A stretch of 64,000 nucleotides of DNA, taken from the NCBI GenBank assembly GCA_027924645.1, contig BSBN01001965.1:14746001-14810000 (forward strand). The letters are read 5' to 3'. This DNA is from Cunninghamia lanceolata (lineage: Eukaryota; Streptophyta; Pinopsida; Cupressales; Cupressaceae). Positions 20,303-33,500 of the stretch are shown one piece after another. Below the pieces are notes generated by a model. The model was given only the letters and a program-made list of their open reading frames with translations, had not been told where the DNA came from and made no database searches. The translations under genes and the position numbers were made by a program. Position 1 is the first letter of the stretch, and every line of letters starts with the position of its first letter.

Positions 20303-21412
20303 TGCTGGCAAGAGACACTATGTAGCTTCATGAGTGTTGTCATTGATGGCAACAAAGTCCATCTCACACATCCACAGGACATGGTGTGTCTATACCAAAA
20401 GCTAGATTGAAGAGTATTTTGGTTCGGTGACCAAGAATAGAGCATGCAGCAAGGTCCGACAATCAGGTCCGGATCTCTCAGAGGAAGTATCTTAGTAAAG
20501 TGAGGACTTGGGGAAGTCAAGAGGAGTATCATGACTAATATATTCCAGAGATTGAGCCTCTAGTGATGAAAGAGTGAAAAGATATAAGCACTTGAGTGTT
20601 GGGTTCCTATTTGGCAGAGTAGATTGAGGAAGACCTGACCGGTAGAGCATTAGACATTAATCCGGATGAGATATTGATGGTCATCAAGTTTCTTGAGGTA
20701 TCATTCATGATTGGCCAACATGATTGATAAATTCTATAAGCATCTCTTTGATACACATCACTTGATAAGCAAGGATTCAGCCAACAGTCCAAAGTTTGGG
20801 AAAATATTGAGTATTCTGGATGCTGACTAGAAAGATGTTGAGATACTTGGTGTGGATATATATACCAGATGGATTTAGATGTGAAGATGTATGTGTGTGG
20901 TGTGTTGTGAAGTGTGAAGAAAAGTAGAGAGCTATGTGGAAGTAGTAATACAGGTCCGGTATGGGACAGGACAGCAGCACCAAGAAGAGAAAGAATGAAG
21001 TGCAGTAGATTAGTGTATGGAGCTTAACCAGAACTAAACCTCAATATATGTGGATGCTTCTCATCAGTTCAAGTATCTTGTTACCTTCTTTGTACCTTGT
21101 AGACAATGTGTATCTTGTAGGTAGTAAGCCTCTTGTGAGAAGTTTGCTCGGGCAGTGAGCCCTAATTGGCAAGTGCCATTTTGTACTATCTTATTCTTTT
21201 AACAAAGAATACAATCTTGGGTTAGTCACCTCGTGGTTTTTCCCTTAACAGGGTTTTCCACGTCAAAATCATTATGTTATGTGTATTAATGTTATCTCTA
21301 TTTTTATAGTTATGTTTGCTTATATGATTTGATGCTGTACTAATTGCTAAAGGACAGAAAGTTGAAGTAATTAAGATAACCGATTCACCTCCCCTCCTCT
21401 CATTTATCAACA
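20303..21412 (+). repeat. 5' LTR of element C
   Basis: Begins TGCTGGCAAG and ends TTATCAACA. It aligns along its length with the A LTR and with 33986-35062. A decayed mini-hairpin array lies at 21101-21178. Confidence 0.87.
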
Positions 21413-21414
21413 AT

Positions 21415-21425
21415 TGGTATCAGAG
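21415..21425 (+). promoter_or_regulatory. primer-binding site of element C, cut at the B junction
   Basis: TGGTATCAGAG (initiator-Met type) follows the LTR. The next bases already belong to, or are shared with, element B, so the C leader stops here. Confidence 0.75.
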
Positions 21426-22466
21426 TCAATCTTTCTTATTAATTAATGCAGCATTGAATCAAACACAAAAACATTACCATGAAAAATAGGAAACACATGA
21501 CACAGTATTTTTGACGTGGAAACCCTGTTAAGGGAGAAAACCACGGGGTGATTAACCCAAAAATTATTCTCTGTTAGAAGAATAGGAAATTACAAAAATG
21601 GCACTTGCCAATTAGGGCTCACTGCCCGAGCACACTGCTCACAAGAGGCTCACTGCCTACAAGAAGACACACTGTCTACAAAGTGATAAGAATCACAGTC
21701 TTGAACTGATTGGAAGGATCTGCATATGCTGGAGTTCAGTTCCGGTTAGGCTCAGTACACTGATCTGCTGCACTTCATCTTTCCTCTGTTCTTTATTCTG
21801 CTATCCTTTCACATACCGGATCTTTCTTGCTACTTCTGCTCTGCTCTGGACTTGTTCGCATATATCTTCACACATTCACACCTTTCACAACTAAATCCAT
21901 CCTTTATATATATCCGCACAAGTAATTTCATCACCTTTCTAGTCGGCATCCGGAACAGTTTAGTTTCTTACAAACTTTGTTCTGTCGGCTGAATCCTTGC
22001 TCACCAAGCAATACGGATCAAGCATATACTTGTAGATATCATCAATCATGTCGGCCAAACATGATTCATGCCTTCACAACCTTTATCATCATCAGTAACA
22101 CATCCGGAAAGTAGTTTGATACTCTGTCAGTCAGTTCTTCCTCTGTTTTCACTGTCTCTCAGGAATCCGGTACTCAACTATTCATATCTTTTTCCTTGTC
22201 CATCACCGGAGGCTAAATCCTTGGAATATACCACTCAAGGTAGTCCTCTTGACTTCCCCAAATCCGCACTACACCAAGACACTTCCTCTGAGAGATCCGG
22301 ATCAATCTGTCGGACCTTGCCACATGCTCTGTTCTTGTTCACCGAACCACAACAATCTTTATTCTGACTTCCGGTAGAGATACATTATGACTTGCGGATA
22401 TGTGGGATGACCTTTGTTGCCATCAATGACAACAACCATGAATCCATATAGTGTCTCTTGCCAACA
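21426..22466 (-). repeat. 3' LTR of element B, truncated by 47 bases
   Basis: Matches 27727-28767. The part equal to 27680-27726, which holds the CA terminus and the C-run, is missing. Just beyond 22466 lies the polypurine tract (minus strand) and then the same hairpin as in A (near 22490-22520). Confidence 0.88.
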
Positions 22467-22699
22467 ATCTCCCCCTTTGGCATTGATGGCAACACTTAGT
22501 GAAAAATGACTAAGTGTTTTCACTATGCTCCCCCTTTGCTGATGCTCTGTCTTTATATACAATTTCCGGAACTCCCCCTTGGTTGGATTCCTCATTTTTC
22601 ACTGCTCCTCACTCCCCCTTTGACATCAATGGCAAAGGGTAGGGTCCGCACATCAAAATTTTCAAAAAAATTTCTATACATAGCCGCATATTTACATAC
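22467..22699 (-). promoter_or_regulatory. 3' untranslated region of B with polypurine tracts and hairpin
   Basis: Mirror of 13393-13625. It has four CCCCCTT runs on the plus strand, that is AAGGGGG on the element strand, the last touching the LTR at 22467-22480. The perfect stem CACTTAGT/ACTAAGTG lies near 22493-22520. Confidence 0.72.
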
Positions 22700-25600
22700 T
22701 CACATATACTGAAGAATGTCTGCAAAGGATGTCTGCAATTGGATCATTTCAGTAGCCCAACTTAGCTTCATTCTGTCCAAAATTGAAATGTGACCACTCA
22801 ACAAAAATGCAAAGGCTTCTGCCCGTTTGAGATCTGTCGGATCTTTTGTTTGGGCGGTGGTCTGAGCATCACTGATGGCCTCATGCATAGTTTCCAACTT
22901 AGGGATTATAATCCTTCTAAGTTCTCCCATCCGGTTGGTGATATTCTTCCTTTCCTTCTCAAGATTCTTTATTTCATTCAAGACTGCAATAGTCTGACAT
23001 TCTTGATTTATTATGGAGGAAGAGAGAGGATCAAAACTTTGAGATAAGCTTTGAAGCTTGTCCTGTTCCTCTTTTATTTTCTTGTCAATTGCTGCTGTTG
23101 CCTTTGACCAAGATATACAAAATTTGTAGATGTCACCGCCATCCTTAAGAGCATTCTCTAAGCTCTTTATTCCAATACTCACAATCTTCCTATCTTTAGA
23201 GATTAATTCTAATATTTCTGAAAATCTCTTATCCAAAAATTCCTTCTGGACCTTTTCTTCAGCTGATTTTTCTAGAGAGTCAAAATGTGTATCAACACTG
23301 CTGACTAAGGTTTTTAGATTACCGGAAGAGGAGGCTGTCGGATCTATCTGGATTGATGGCATAATCTTTACAAGTACTTCGGAAGCAGCCTCTATCAACT
23401 CACAGTCTTCCATATGAGACTTCAGGAGTTTTTCATTTGCCTTGGCATTTGCAAATGAAGCTATCTTCATTGTTTGTACCGGAGAGAGAGAGTCAAAGTC
23501 GAATGGGCCTTTTAGAAGCTCCGGTTCATCAATCTCTAAAGTTTCTTTGCTCAAAAATTGTTGAACAGTTTGTGCAGTGTCTCTTGCCTGAGACAGATGT
23601 TTCTTTTCTTCTGCAGTCTTGGAACTGTCAACCTGTTTGTCTTTCACCCCTGTTTCCTTCTCCTGTAATTCCTCTTCTTCTTTGGATCCGGAGACTGTAG
23701 GGGAAACCGGAGGAGAGATGTTTGTCTGTTCGGGGCCCACTTCTTCCGGAACAGATGATTCCGGATCTGCAGCTGTTTCTGTACCTAAGTCCTCTACAAC
23801 AGGAAGATTGAACCTTTTGAAGGCCTTCCAGAGGATCTCTTCTGTCTCTTGTGCCACTTTGTCAGTCTCACCAAGCATGAGTTGATTCATCCTGGCTTTA
23901 CTTCTAAACTCATCTTTGCAGTCCTTGAAGATCATGTTCATTGTCTTGGGATCAATTTGAGGATATAGCTGAATAGCTATCTGGTCCCGGATCTCAAGAT
24001 CTTTTGCATGAGCACTGTTCTTTCTTACTTCCAATTCCTTTTCTAGGCTTTTAGGAATAAGAGATATGATCTCAATGAAAGCCTTATTATATATGTTCAG
24101 ATATTTGATGGTGGCTTCCTACAGAGTCTTTTGGTCAGCCTCACTGAAGTCATCATAAGATTCAGTCATTGGTTGAAGGTTTCCATCCACCGTGACCGAC
24201 TTGATTACATTCTCTAGAGACAGAGTGGGCTTTTCAACAGATACCTCTGCCATTTCATCCTTGTCTTGGCCTGTGGAGGGTTTACCGGATCCTTTCTTCT
24301 TCTGCTTCTTTATTTCTTTTACACCCTCATCTGACTCTGTTTCCTCTTCATCCTTTTGGCTTTCATAAGCCCTTGTGGCTTTTGTCTTGGATCTTTTACC
24401 GGATGCCTGGACTTCCGGTTTTGAACTTTTGGTTGTGGGAGGTGCAGATCTTTCTGATGATCTGGTCCGGGTGGGAGTTTCAACCGGAACACTCTCTTTA
24501 CTTTTCTCTTCTTCCTCAGCCTTCCTCCTCTTTTCCCGGCTGGCATCAAGTGCCTCTTTTGAGATGCCTAGGCCTTGAGCAATGTGCTCTACTTCTTTTC
24601 TCACTTTTCTCTTAATCTCAGGTTCCCTGAGTTCTACATGTATTTTTACACTCAGCTCCTCAAAGGTTCCAAACCTTTCTGCCTTAGGATCTTTGGGCTG
24701 ACTTAGCATGTGTTGAACATGCAGCTCCACTATCTGTTCATCCACTTCATACCCCATGGGCATGATCCAGACAATCCTTGGCTCCACTGCCTCCATTAGG
24801 CACTGATCAGTGTCAACCATGAAGCACACTGAGTCTTTGTATTTTTCAACAAGAGACTGGGGAATTCTCTCTCTTGCTTGCATCATGTTCTGAAAGTTTT
24901 TGAAGTATCCCCATAGAGCTGTATTTCTTGCTTTTGCATCCCCAAGTCCATGCAAATAGTCTCTTATCTGGACTGCAACAGGTTTGTCACTCTGCCATAC
25001 CCATCCACTTGATCCGGGTAGCTCATTCATGAAGTAGAAGAATAGACATACAATAAGAGTACCATACTTAAAGGAATTCTTCTTGTCCTTCTTGATTTTC
25101 TGTATATTTTCCATTAATTGGCTTAGCAGTAGTTCGCAGAGATCATATTCTGCATTCTTTCTTAGCATTTCAAAGGCTGTGTATACTGCAGTTCCGGATA
25201 CAGAATTCTCCCTGCTGGAGTGATAGATCTTGTATCCTATTATCATGGATGCATACTTGATATCCGGATCCGAAATATCTTCAATGGTCATTGCCCTCTT
25301 ATCAAATTTTGATCCGGTGGCCTCAGTTACAATGTTGTTCTTGACAGATTTGAGGATAGGTATCCCTCCGGAAGAGTATAGACCAGTTACTGCCCTAATT
25401 GCCTCTTTTGTGATCTTGCAGGGTCTATCCAGCCATAGAAAGTTGTCATGCATCCTGCTCAGTACATACCGGACCCATTCATTTTCTTCAAAGCTGGGGA
25501 AATGAATAAATTGCTCAAATTGTTTCTTCTGGATACCCTTATACTCTGGTTTAAGCTCAAAAGCATTGTCTATCAGTTGCTTGTGATAGAGGTCTCTTAA

Positions 25601-25783
25601 TTTGAATTCCCCAAATTCCTCAATGTTTGCGTGTATGTAAACCCTAATGTCTTCAGTATGTAAAACTCCGTGAGGAACACTAGAGAAGGCTCCTAGTGGA
25701 TCTACCTCCAATGATTTGTAAGGGTGTTTCTTGAATGTGGGGCGAGGTCTATCAGAGATCTTAACTATATTTGGAGTAGCCAT
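22700..25783 (-). pseudogene. ORF2 of element B, one nonsense codon
   Basis: The same protein as A ORF2, with the same start (MATPNIVKISDRPRP) and end (FADILQYM) and the same total length. A single TAG at 24119-24121 (about codon 555) replaces the CAG of A. That is one C-to-T change, and the frame continues open on the far side. A shortened N-terminal protein of 554 residues, ending in the linker region, could still be made. Other differences from A are scattered single residues. Confidence 0.82.
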
Positions 25784-26435
25784 TCTTCAAGGATTTACAG
25801 TGAGATAATGAAAAACAGAGAATACCTTATGCGTCTTCGGTTGGCACGGAGTGGTTGGATTGATTTCTTTATGCAATGACTTCGGCAGGAGATCCTTGGT
25901 GTTCTTGATGAATCTTGTTGCAGAGCTCCACTTTTCGCTTCTTCTTGAGTGCAGAATGAGCAAATGACTTTTGAGAAATCCCTTATATTGCTCTGCAAAC
26001 CCTAATATCTGTCTGCAATAAATGCTTCACCTGCATTATTCCGGTTTGCCCTGTCTGGATAGCTTGGAGTATCCCGGATTAGTCCTGATCAGTGAATATC
26101 ATCTGGATCTTTAAATCATGAATAAATCGAGGTAACATATTACAAGAACATCCCAAACACTCTGTCCAATCCGCAGAACAAGATAATGCACTTTCGGATC
26201 TCTCCGGACCTTTTTGTAATCCTTTGTCATACCGGAGCGTCTCCCTGAACATGTCTTACTTGATTGATCACAGTTTCTTCATAACTCCATGCGGACCTCT
26301 GAAATCTTGACTGAAGCATCTCAAGACTCATATCTACAAACCCTTTAATCCGCATCTTGTGCCACATCCGGCACCACTTGTTTGGCTGGGGAAACATGAT
26401 TTTCTTTGAGTCTCCCCCTGAGCTTGAGCTCACCT
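25784..26435 (-). other. spacer between ORF1 and ORF2 of element B
   Basis: Equivalent to 9656-10308 in A and highly similar to it. Treated as untranslated for the same reasons. Confidence 0.5.
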
Positions 26436-27614
26436 TTAATTTCTGGAAGAAATATCAGCACCAGAGTCTGGTGCGGATCCAACCTCTACATTCTCCGAAC
26501 TTTTCTTCACCCAAATCTTGCTCATCTGATTCCTAACTTCATCCGCATTCATCTTTTGTTTACCCTTGTCTTGATTCTGATTATACACCGGACCTCTTTT
26601 GTCCTGATTTTTGTTTCTGCAGACTTTAGCATTATGACCGGACCTATTGCAGATTTGGCAAATAACATTTCTTTGCATATTTGACTGATATCCCCTTGAT
26701 CTGCATTGATTAGCCATATGACCTACTCTATTGCATGTAAAGCATCTACCTTTGAATGATTTGTTTACTTGCATAATTCTGCATTCATGGGATTTGTGAC
26801 CATACCTTTTGCAGTTGAAGCACTGTCCGGAGAAGGATGAATTAATCTGATTCATTCTCATTCTGCACTGATTAGCTTTGTGACCAAAGTGGTTGTAGCT
26901 GTGGCAGTATCCATTGAAGGATGGATATCTTTGAGCATTTGGCTGTCTTATCAGAGGTCTTTTAGGCCTGCTCCTTGGATTTTCTGATCCAAGATTCCTC
27001 TGACCGGATCCGGAGCTTTCTCCTTTCTCATATCCCAAACCATACTTGTCATCTGTCCTCTTTTGACTTCCAAGAAGAACTTCAAGTTGAGCAGAACTTA
27101 TCTTGAATTTCTCTTTATATTCATTTGCTGTTTGAAGGTCTCTTTTGAGAGAGGCAATTTGATCCTCAAGTTTTTCTTCATTATCTTTGGCATCTTCAAG
27201 ATCAGATTCAAGATGTCTGATAATCCTGTCCATCTGGTGGCATTCTTCTAATTTTTCTTTAAGAGATTGTCTTAGATTGTCTTCAGCCTTTCTTTTTTCT
27301 TCAATCTCTTGAGTAAACTTTATGGTTCCTGATTCCATTTCATGTCTTAACATAATGACTTCTTTTGATAACTTTTCACATAACTTGGTTTGCTCAGTCA
27401 ATTCTTCATTTGTATTGCTTTCTTCACTTTGTCTTGCCAACTGTTGGAGCAGTTCCTTTCTCTTTTTCATAGAGAGACTTAATTTGTCTTTTAATTCCCT
27501 CATGAACTCATCAGCCTGTTTGAGTCTTTCTTTTAATTCATTGACTTCAGAATTTGACTGTTCAAGATCCTCAAGGGCAGTCTTGAGTTGCTCCCTTAAA
27601 CCATATGCATCCAT
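26436..27614 (-). CDS. ORF1 of element B: Gag-like, coiled coil and CCHC knuckles
   Basis: 392 residues, open, the same architecture as ORF1 of A. Knuckles 2, 3 and 4 are intact (CFNCKRYGHKSHEC, CFTCNRVGHMANQC, CQICNRSGHNAKVC). Knuckle 1 reads CHSYNHFGHKANQC, so its second Cys is Tyr. The C-terminal PDSGADISS string is kept. This copy could still supply protein if transcribed. Confidence 0.83.
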   Translation of the reverse strand: MDAYGLREQLKTALEDLEQSNSEVNELKERLKQADEFMRELKDKLSLSMKKRKELLQQLARQSEESNTNEELTEQTKLCEKLSKEVIMLRHEMESGTIKFTQEIEEKRKAEDNLRQSLKEKLEECHQMDRIIRHLESDLEDAKDNEEKLEDQIASLKRDLQTANEYKEKFKISSAQLEVLLGSQKRTDDKYGLGYEKGESSGSGQRNLGSENPRSRPKRPLIRQPNAQRYPSFNGYCHSYNHFGHKANQCRMRMNQINSSFSGQCFNCKRYGHKSHECRIMQVNKSFKGRCFTCNRVGHMANQCRSRGYQSNMQRNVICQICNRSGHNAKVCRNKNQDKRGPVYNQNQDKGKQKMNADEVRNQMSKIWVKKSSENVEVGSAPDSGADISSRN

Positions 27615-27665
27615 TTGAATTCCCAGATCTTCCTCAAGCTGTTAAGCTCTATTAGGAGGAACTTA

Positions 27666-27677
27666 GCTCTGATACCA
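27666..27677 (-). promoter_or_regulatory. primer-binding site of element B
   Basis: On the minus strand TGGTATCAGAGC follows the LTR by two bases, as in A. Confidence 0.88.
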
Positions 27678-27679
27678 AT

Positions 27680-28767
27680 TGTTGATAACTGAGAGGGGGG
27701 GGTGAATCAGTTATCCTAATTATTTCTCAATCTTTCTTATTAATTAATGCAGCATTGAATCAAACACAAAAACATTACCATGAAAAATAGGAAACACATG
27801 ACACAGTATTTTTGACGTGGAAACCCTGTTAAGGGAGAAAACCACGGGGTGATTAACCCAAAAATTATTCTCTGTTAGAAGAATAGGAAATTACAAAAAT
27901 GGCACTTGCCAATTAGGGCTCACTGCCCGAGCACACTGCTCACAAGAGGCTCACTGCCTACAAGAAGACACACTGTCTACAAAGTGATAAGAATCACAGT
28001 CTTGAACTGATTGGAAGCATCTGCATATGCTGGAGTTCAGTTCCGGTTAGGCTCAATACACTGATCTGCTGCACTTCATCTTTCCTCTGTTCTTTATTCT
28101 GCTATCCTTTCACATACCGGATCTTTCTTGCTACTTCTGCTCTGCTCTGGACTTGTTCGCATATATCTTCACACATTCACACCTTTCACAACTAAATCCA
28201 TCCTTTATATATATCCGCACAAGTAATTTCATCACCTTTCTAGTCGGCATCCGGAACAGTTTAGTTTCTTACAAACTTTGTTCTGTCGGCTGAATCCTTG
28301 CTCACCAAGCAATGCGGATCAAGCATATACTTGTAGATATCATCAATCATGTCGGCCAAACATGATTCATGCCTTCACAACCTTTATCATCATCAGTAAC
28401 ACATCCGGAAAGTAGTCTGATACTCTGTCAGTCAGTTCTTCCTCTGTTTTCACTGTCTCTCAGGAATCCGGTACTCAACTATTCATATCTTTTTCCTTGT
28501 CCATCACCGGAGGCTAAATCCTTGGAATATACCACTCAAGGTAGTCCTCTTGACTTCCCCAAATCCGCACTGCACCAAGACACTTCCTCTGAGAGATCCG
28601 GATCAATCTGTCGGACCTTGCCATATGCTCTGTTCTTGTTCACCGGACCACAACAATCTTTATTCTGACTTCCGGTAGAGATACATTATGACTTGCGGAT
28701 ATGTGGGATGACCTTTGTTGCCATCAATGACAACAACCATGAATCCATATAGTGTCTCTTGCCAACA
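27680..28767 (-). repeat. 5' LTR of element B
   Basis: Complete LTR of 1088 bases with TG...CA ends. It carries the mini-hairpin array at 27900-27978 and a TATATATA stretch near 28205. Confidence 0.92.
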
Positions 28768-29928
28768 ACAACTTCAGTCTGCCTTTGATGATCTTGAGTA
28801 GTCTCACTCTGAAGTCAATGATTTAAAAGAAAGACTCAAACAAGCTGATGATTTCATAAATGAACTAAAAGAGAATCTAAGTATCTCTATGAAAAAGAGA
28901 AAGGAACTACTGAACAACAACTAGCAAGTCAAAGTGAAGCCAATAATACTAATGAAGATCTGAATGAGAAGAACAAGTTATGTGAGAAGCTATCAAAAGA
29001 GGTCATTATGGTAAGACATGAAATGGAGTCAGGGGTTATGAAATTCACCCAAGAAATTGAAGAGAAAAGAAAAATTGAAGAAGATCTAAGACAATCTCTC
29101 AAGGAAAAGTAAGAAGATTGTCACACAATGGACAGAATAATTAGGCCTCTAGAATCTAATTTTGAAGAACTTAGAGATAATGAATAACAACTTGAGAATC
29201 AGATTGACATTCCTAAAAGGGATCTTCAAACAACAAATGAATACATAGAGAAATTTAAGATAAGCTCTTCTCAACTTGAAGTTCTTCTTGAAAGCCAAAA
29301 GAGGGTAGATGACAAGAAAGGCTTGGGGTATGAGAAAGGTGAAAGCTCTAGATCTAGTCAAAAGAACTCTGGATCAGGAAATCCAAGGAATAGGCCTAGA
29401 AGATCTCCAGTAAGAGAACCAAATGCTCAAAGATATCCATCCTTCAATGGATACTGCCACAATTGCAATAACTTTGGTCATAAAGCAAATCAATGCAGAA
29501 GAAGAATGAATCAGACTAATTCATCCTTCTCTGGACAATGTTTTAACTGTAAAAGGTATGGTCACAAATCTCATGAGTTTAGAAATATGCAAATGAACAA
29601 TTCATTCAATGGTAGATGCTTTGCATGCAATAGAATGGGACATATGGCTAATCAATGTAGATCTAGAGGATACCAGTCAAATATGCAAGGAAATATTGTT
29701 TGCTACAATTGCAATAGATCTGGTCATATTACCAAATTCTACAGAAGTAATAATTAGGACAAAAAGGTTCTGGTGCATCATAATCAAAATCAAGACAAAG
29801 GAAAAGAAAAGGTGAATGTGGATGAAATTCAAAGGGAGATGAACAAGATTTAGGTGAAGAGGAGTATAGAAAATGCTGAGGATAGATCCACACCAGAATC
29901 TGGTGCTGATATTCCTTCCAAAAACTAA
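28768..29928 (+). pseudogene. ORF1 of element C (broken Gag-like)
   Basis: Begins in the middle of the N-terminal coiled coil, because the start codon and about 80 bases were lost at the B junction. The coiled coil has stops and a frameshift near 28910. From 29323 a better preserved frame has the linker GLGYEKGESSRS and four knuckles. Knuckle 2 ends in Phe instead of Cys (GHKSHEF) and knuckle 4 in Tyr (GHITKFY). The end, PESGADIPSKN, matches the end of the A protein, so that tail is old in the family. Confidence 0.8.
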
Positions 29929-30570
29929 ATAGATGAGCTCTAGCTCAGGGGGAGTCACAAAAGAAAACTAGTTCCCCCAGCCAGTCAATTGGTGCCTGAA
30001 ATTGGCACATGAAAAGTTGTGGATTAAAGGGTTCTTAGAGTAACACCTAAATAAGTCCTGGTAAAGATATGAAAGATCTGCAAGAAATTTAGAAGAGGTT
30101 AATCTTCCAAGTTTGATCCAGTTCAATAGTCATCCAGTAAGAATAGGATTTTAATAGTTAGATCCGGTATGATTCAAATTTGAGGTATCTTGATCTGTAG
30201 ATAAATGGAATGATTGTGAAAGGTAGATAGATTGCTAATATTCACCAAGAATAACTCTAAGTGCATCTTAGTGATCCAAAAAATCTCCCAGGACAAGGAG
30301 AGCAAAGCAACCAAAATAACTTAAGTTGTGCATTTATTGCAAATAGAATTAGAGTTTGCACAGAAATAAAAGGGTTCTTTTGTTCATCATTTGTACATTT
30401 GCATTCGAGAAGAAGAGAAAAGGAGCTCTACAAAAAATTGTCTCAAGCCTCTCAAAGATCAACCGCAGAAGTTGATTCTTCCAGCAATCTGATCCAGCTC
30501 ATTTCCTGAAACCTAGAAGCGTAAAAGGTATTTTCCACTCTTGAAAACCTCTCTCTGAATTTTTTGAAAA
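29929..30570 (+). other. spacer between ORF1 and ORF2 of element C
   Basis: Diverged counterpart of 9656-10308, with the GCTCAGGGGGAGTC run near 29942. The short upstream frame of A is not conserved. Confidence 0.5.
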
Positions 30571-33500
30571 ATGGCTACTCCAAATGTTGTTAAGATCACT
30601 GATAGGCCACACCCTAAATTAAAGAAACATCCCTACAAATCCCTAGAAGTTGATCCCTTAGGCGCATTTTCTATCATTTCGCATGGGGTTTTGCATGTAG
30701 AAGATGTTAGGGTATACATTCATGTGAATATTGAAGATTTTGGGGAATCCAAGCTGATGGATATCTACCACAAGGAACTGATAGATGAATCACTTGAACT
30801 CAAACCCCAGTACCAGGGCATTCGGGTTAAGCATTTCAGACAGTGCATCCATTTCCCTTGTTTTACAGAAGATGAGTGGGTCCGGTATGTTTTGAGCAGA
30901 GTGCATGACAACTTCATGTGGTTGAATAAACCATTTAAGATCACAAAAGATGCAATTAAGGTAGTTACTAGATTGCACTCATTTGGTGGGTTACCTGCTC
31001 TCAAATCCGTCAAGAATCAGACAGTGAGTGAGGCAACCAAATCAAAATTTGATAAAAGAGCAATGACTATAGAAGATATCACTGATCAGGATATCAAGTT
31101 TGCATCCATGATAATTGGCTATAAGATATATAACTCCAGTAGGGAAAAATTAGTACCTGAAACTATAATTTACACTACTTATCAGATGCTAAGAGAAAAT
31201 GTTGACAATGATCTTTGTGAGCTTCTCTTGAACCAACTGTTAGAGAATTTGTAGAAAGTAAAGAAGGATAAAAAGAATTCATTCAAGTATGGTGGCCTAA
31301 TACTTTGTCTATTCTTCTACTATATGAATGAGCTACCCAGAACCAGTGGCTGGATATGGCAAAATGACAGACCAGTAGCCATACAAATTAGAGATTATTT
31401 GCATGGAATTGGTGATGCCAAGACACATAATACAACACTCTGGGGCTACTTCAAGAACTTTCAGAGTATGATGCAAGCTAGAGAAAGAATCCCCCAATCT
31501 CTAGTTGAAAAGTATAAGGATACAGTATGCTTTATGGTAGAAATTGATCAATGCCTAATGGAGGCAGTGGAGCCAAGGATAGTCTGGATCATGCCAATGG
31601 GGTATGAAGTTGATGAGAAAATTCTAGAGCTACATATTCAACACTTGCTGAGTCATCCCAAGGACCTTGAGGTAGAAAGGTTTAGAACATTTGAAGAGTT
31701 GAGTGTGAAGATTCATGTTGAACTAAGACAGCCTAAGATCAAGAAAAAAGTGAGAAGGGAAGTAGAAGAATTCATCAACAGGCATGGAATTTCAAAGGAG
31801 GTAATTGATGCCAACAAAGAGAAGATGGAAAGGGTAGAGAAAGAGAAACAAGATGCAGAAAAGGAAAGTGATTTGGTGCAAGCCCCTTCCTGGACCAGAT
31901 CCTCCAAGAGCTCTACACCTACCACCTCTAAGAGCCAACAGACATCAAAACTGGAAGGCCAGACATCCAAAAAGGGAGAAAAGAGAACAAAGAAAAAGGC
32001 AACAAGATCCTATACAAGTTAGAAGGATGATGAAGAAACTGAAACTGATGAGGAAGTCAAGAAAATGAAGAAGAAGAAGAAGGAAACATTTGGTGAACCC
32101 TCTACCAGTCAAGGCAAGGAAGAAAAGGTAGAAGAATTTGTTGAAAAGCCTACTCTCTACATTGATGATATCATCAAATCAGTCACTATGGATGGGAACT
32201 TGAAACCAATGACTAATTTTATGATGATTATAGTGAAGCTGATTAGAAGATCCTACAAGATGCTACAGTTAGGTATCTTAACATCTATTGTAAAGATTTC
32301 AATGAAATTATATCTCTGATTCCCAAAAGTTTAGAAAAGGAACTTGAAATGAGAAAGAACAATGCCATCGCAAAAGACCTTGAAATCTAGGAGCAGATTG
32401 CTATCCAACTCTATCCTTCCATCACTCCTCAACAAAAGAACATGATCTTCAAGGATTGCAAGGATGAGTTTCAGAGCAAAGCCAGAATAAATAAGCTTAT
32501 GCTCAGAGAGATTGATCAAGTGGCTAAAAAAATAGAAGATATCCTCTGGAATGCTTTTAAAAGAGTCAATCTTCCTATTATTGATTATTTAGGTGATGAA
32601 CCCTCTTCCATGGATGACAAAGGAGAATCTACTGAGACAGTTGGAAAAGAGACTAAGGAGACAAGTAAAGAGAAAGCTAAGGACTTAGATTCCTTTGTTC
32701 CAGAATAGTAAGCTCATGGAGAAGTAGACACCTCTCTTCTGAATCCCCCTGTAGACTCCAGAATTGAAGGAGAAGAAAGAAAAGAAGAAGGTCAAACAAA
32801 GAAGACCACAAGTGATAGTGCTGAGGCTGTAGAAGGGAAGAAAACTCTGTCTCTGGCAAGAGACACTATAGAAGTAGTCAAAGACTTCTTGACAAAAGAA
32901 ATGATGGAATTAGATGAACCAGAGCTACTTCAAGTACCATTCAATTTTGATTCCCTTTCTCTAGTCCAAACAATGAAGGTAGCATCTTTTGCTCAAGCCA
33001 AAGCAAAAGAAAAGCTTCAGAAGTCTCACATGGAAGACTATGAGCTAATAGAGATTGCATCTGGTGTGCTAGAGAAAATCATGCCATCCTTCCAAAAGGA
33101 TCCTTCAACCTCCACATTCGGTAATCTAAAGTCTCTTGTAAATTATGTTAATACACATTTTGACTCCTTAAAGAAAGCAGCAGAAGAGAAAGTCCAGAAA
33201 GAATTTTTGGTTAAGAGATTCTCTGAAGTACAAGGGCTAATAACAAATGATAGGAGAACTATGGATATTGGGATAAAGAGCTTAGAAGATGTTCTTAAAG
33301 ATGGCAGAGAGATATATAAATTTTTCTTATCTTGGTCTAAAGTGACAAAGGATATTGAGAAGAAAGTGAAAGAGCAATAGGATAAACTATCAAGTGTATC
33401 TCAAAATTTTGATCCTCTCACCACATCCATAATAAATTAGGAATGTCAAACTATTGCTATTCTGAATGAACTAAAGAAACTTGAAAAGGAAAGGAAAAAT

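Larger units (their letters stand above)
21426..28767 (-). mobile_element. element B: minus-strand copy of the A family, inside element C
   Basis: Order on the minus strand: 5' LTR (27680-28767), primer site, ORF1, ORF2, 3' LTR (21426-22466). ORF1 and ORF2 are nearly identical to those of A. The LTRs differ at about seven sites, so age is similar to A. The 3' LTR lacks its last 47 bases, and no target duplication is visible, so the left junction was trimmed after or during insertion. ORF2 has one stop. B and A belong to slightly different LTR subtypes around 21840-21905. Confidence 0.9.

Noticed and set aside
20303..20410. Protease frame of E running on into the C LTR
   Set aside because: The last 36 codons of that open frame are LTR sequence behind the CTTAT duplication. 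The true protease continues at 35068.
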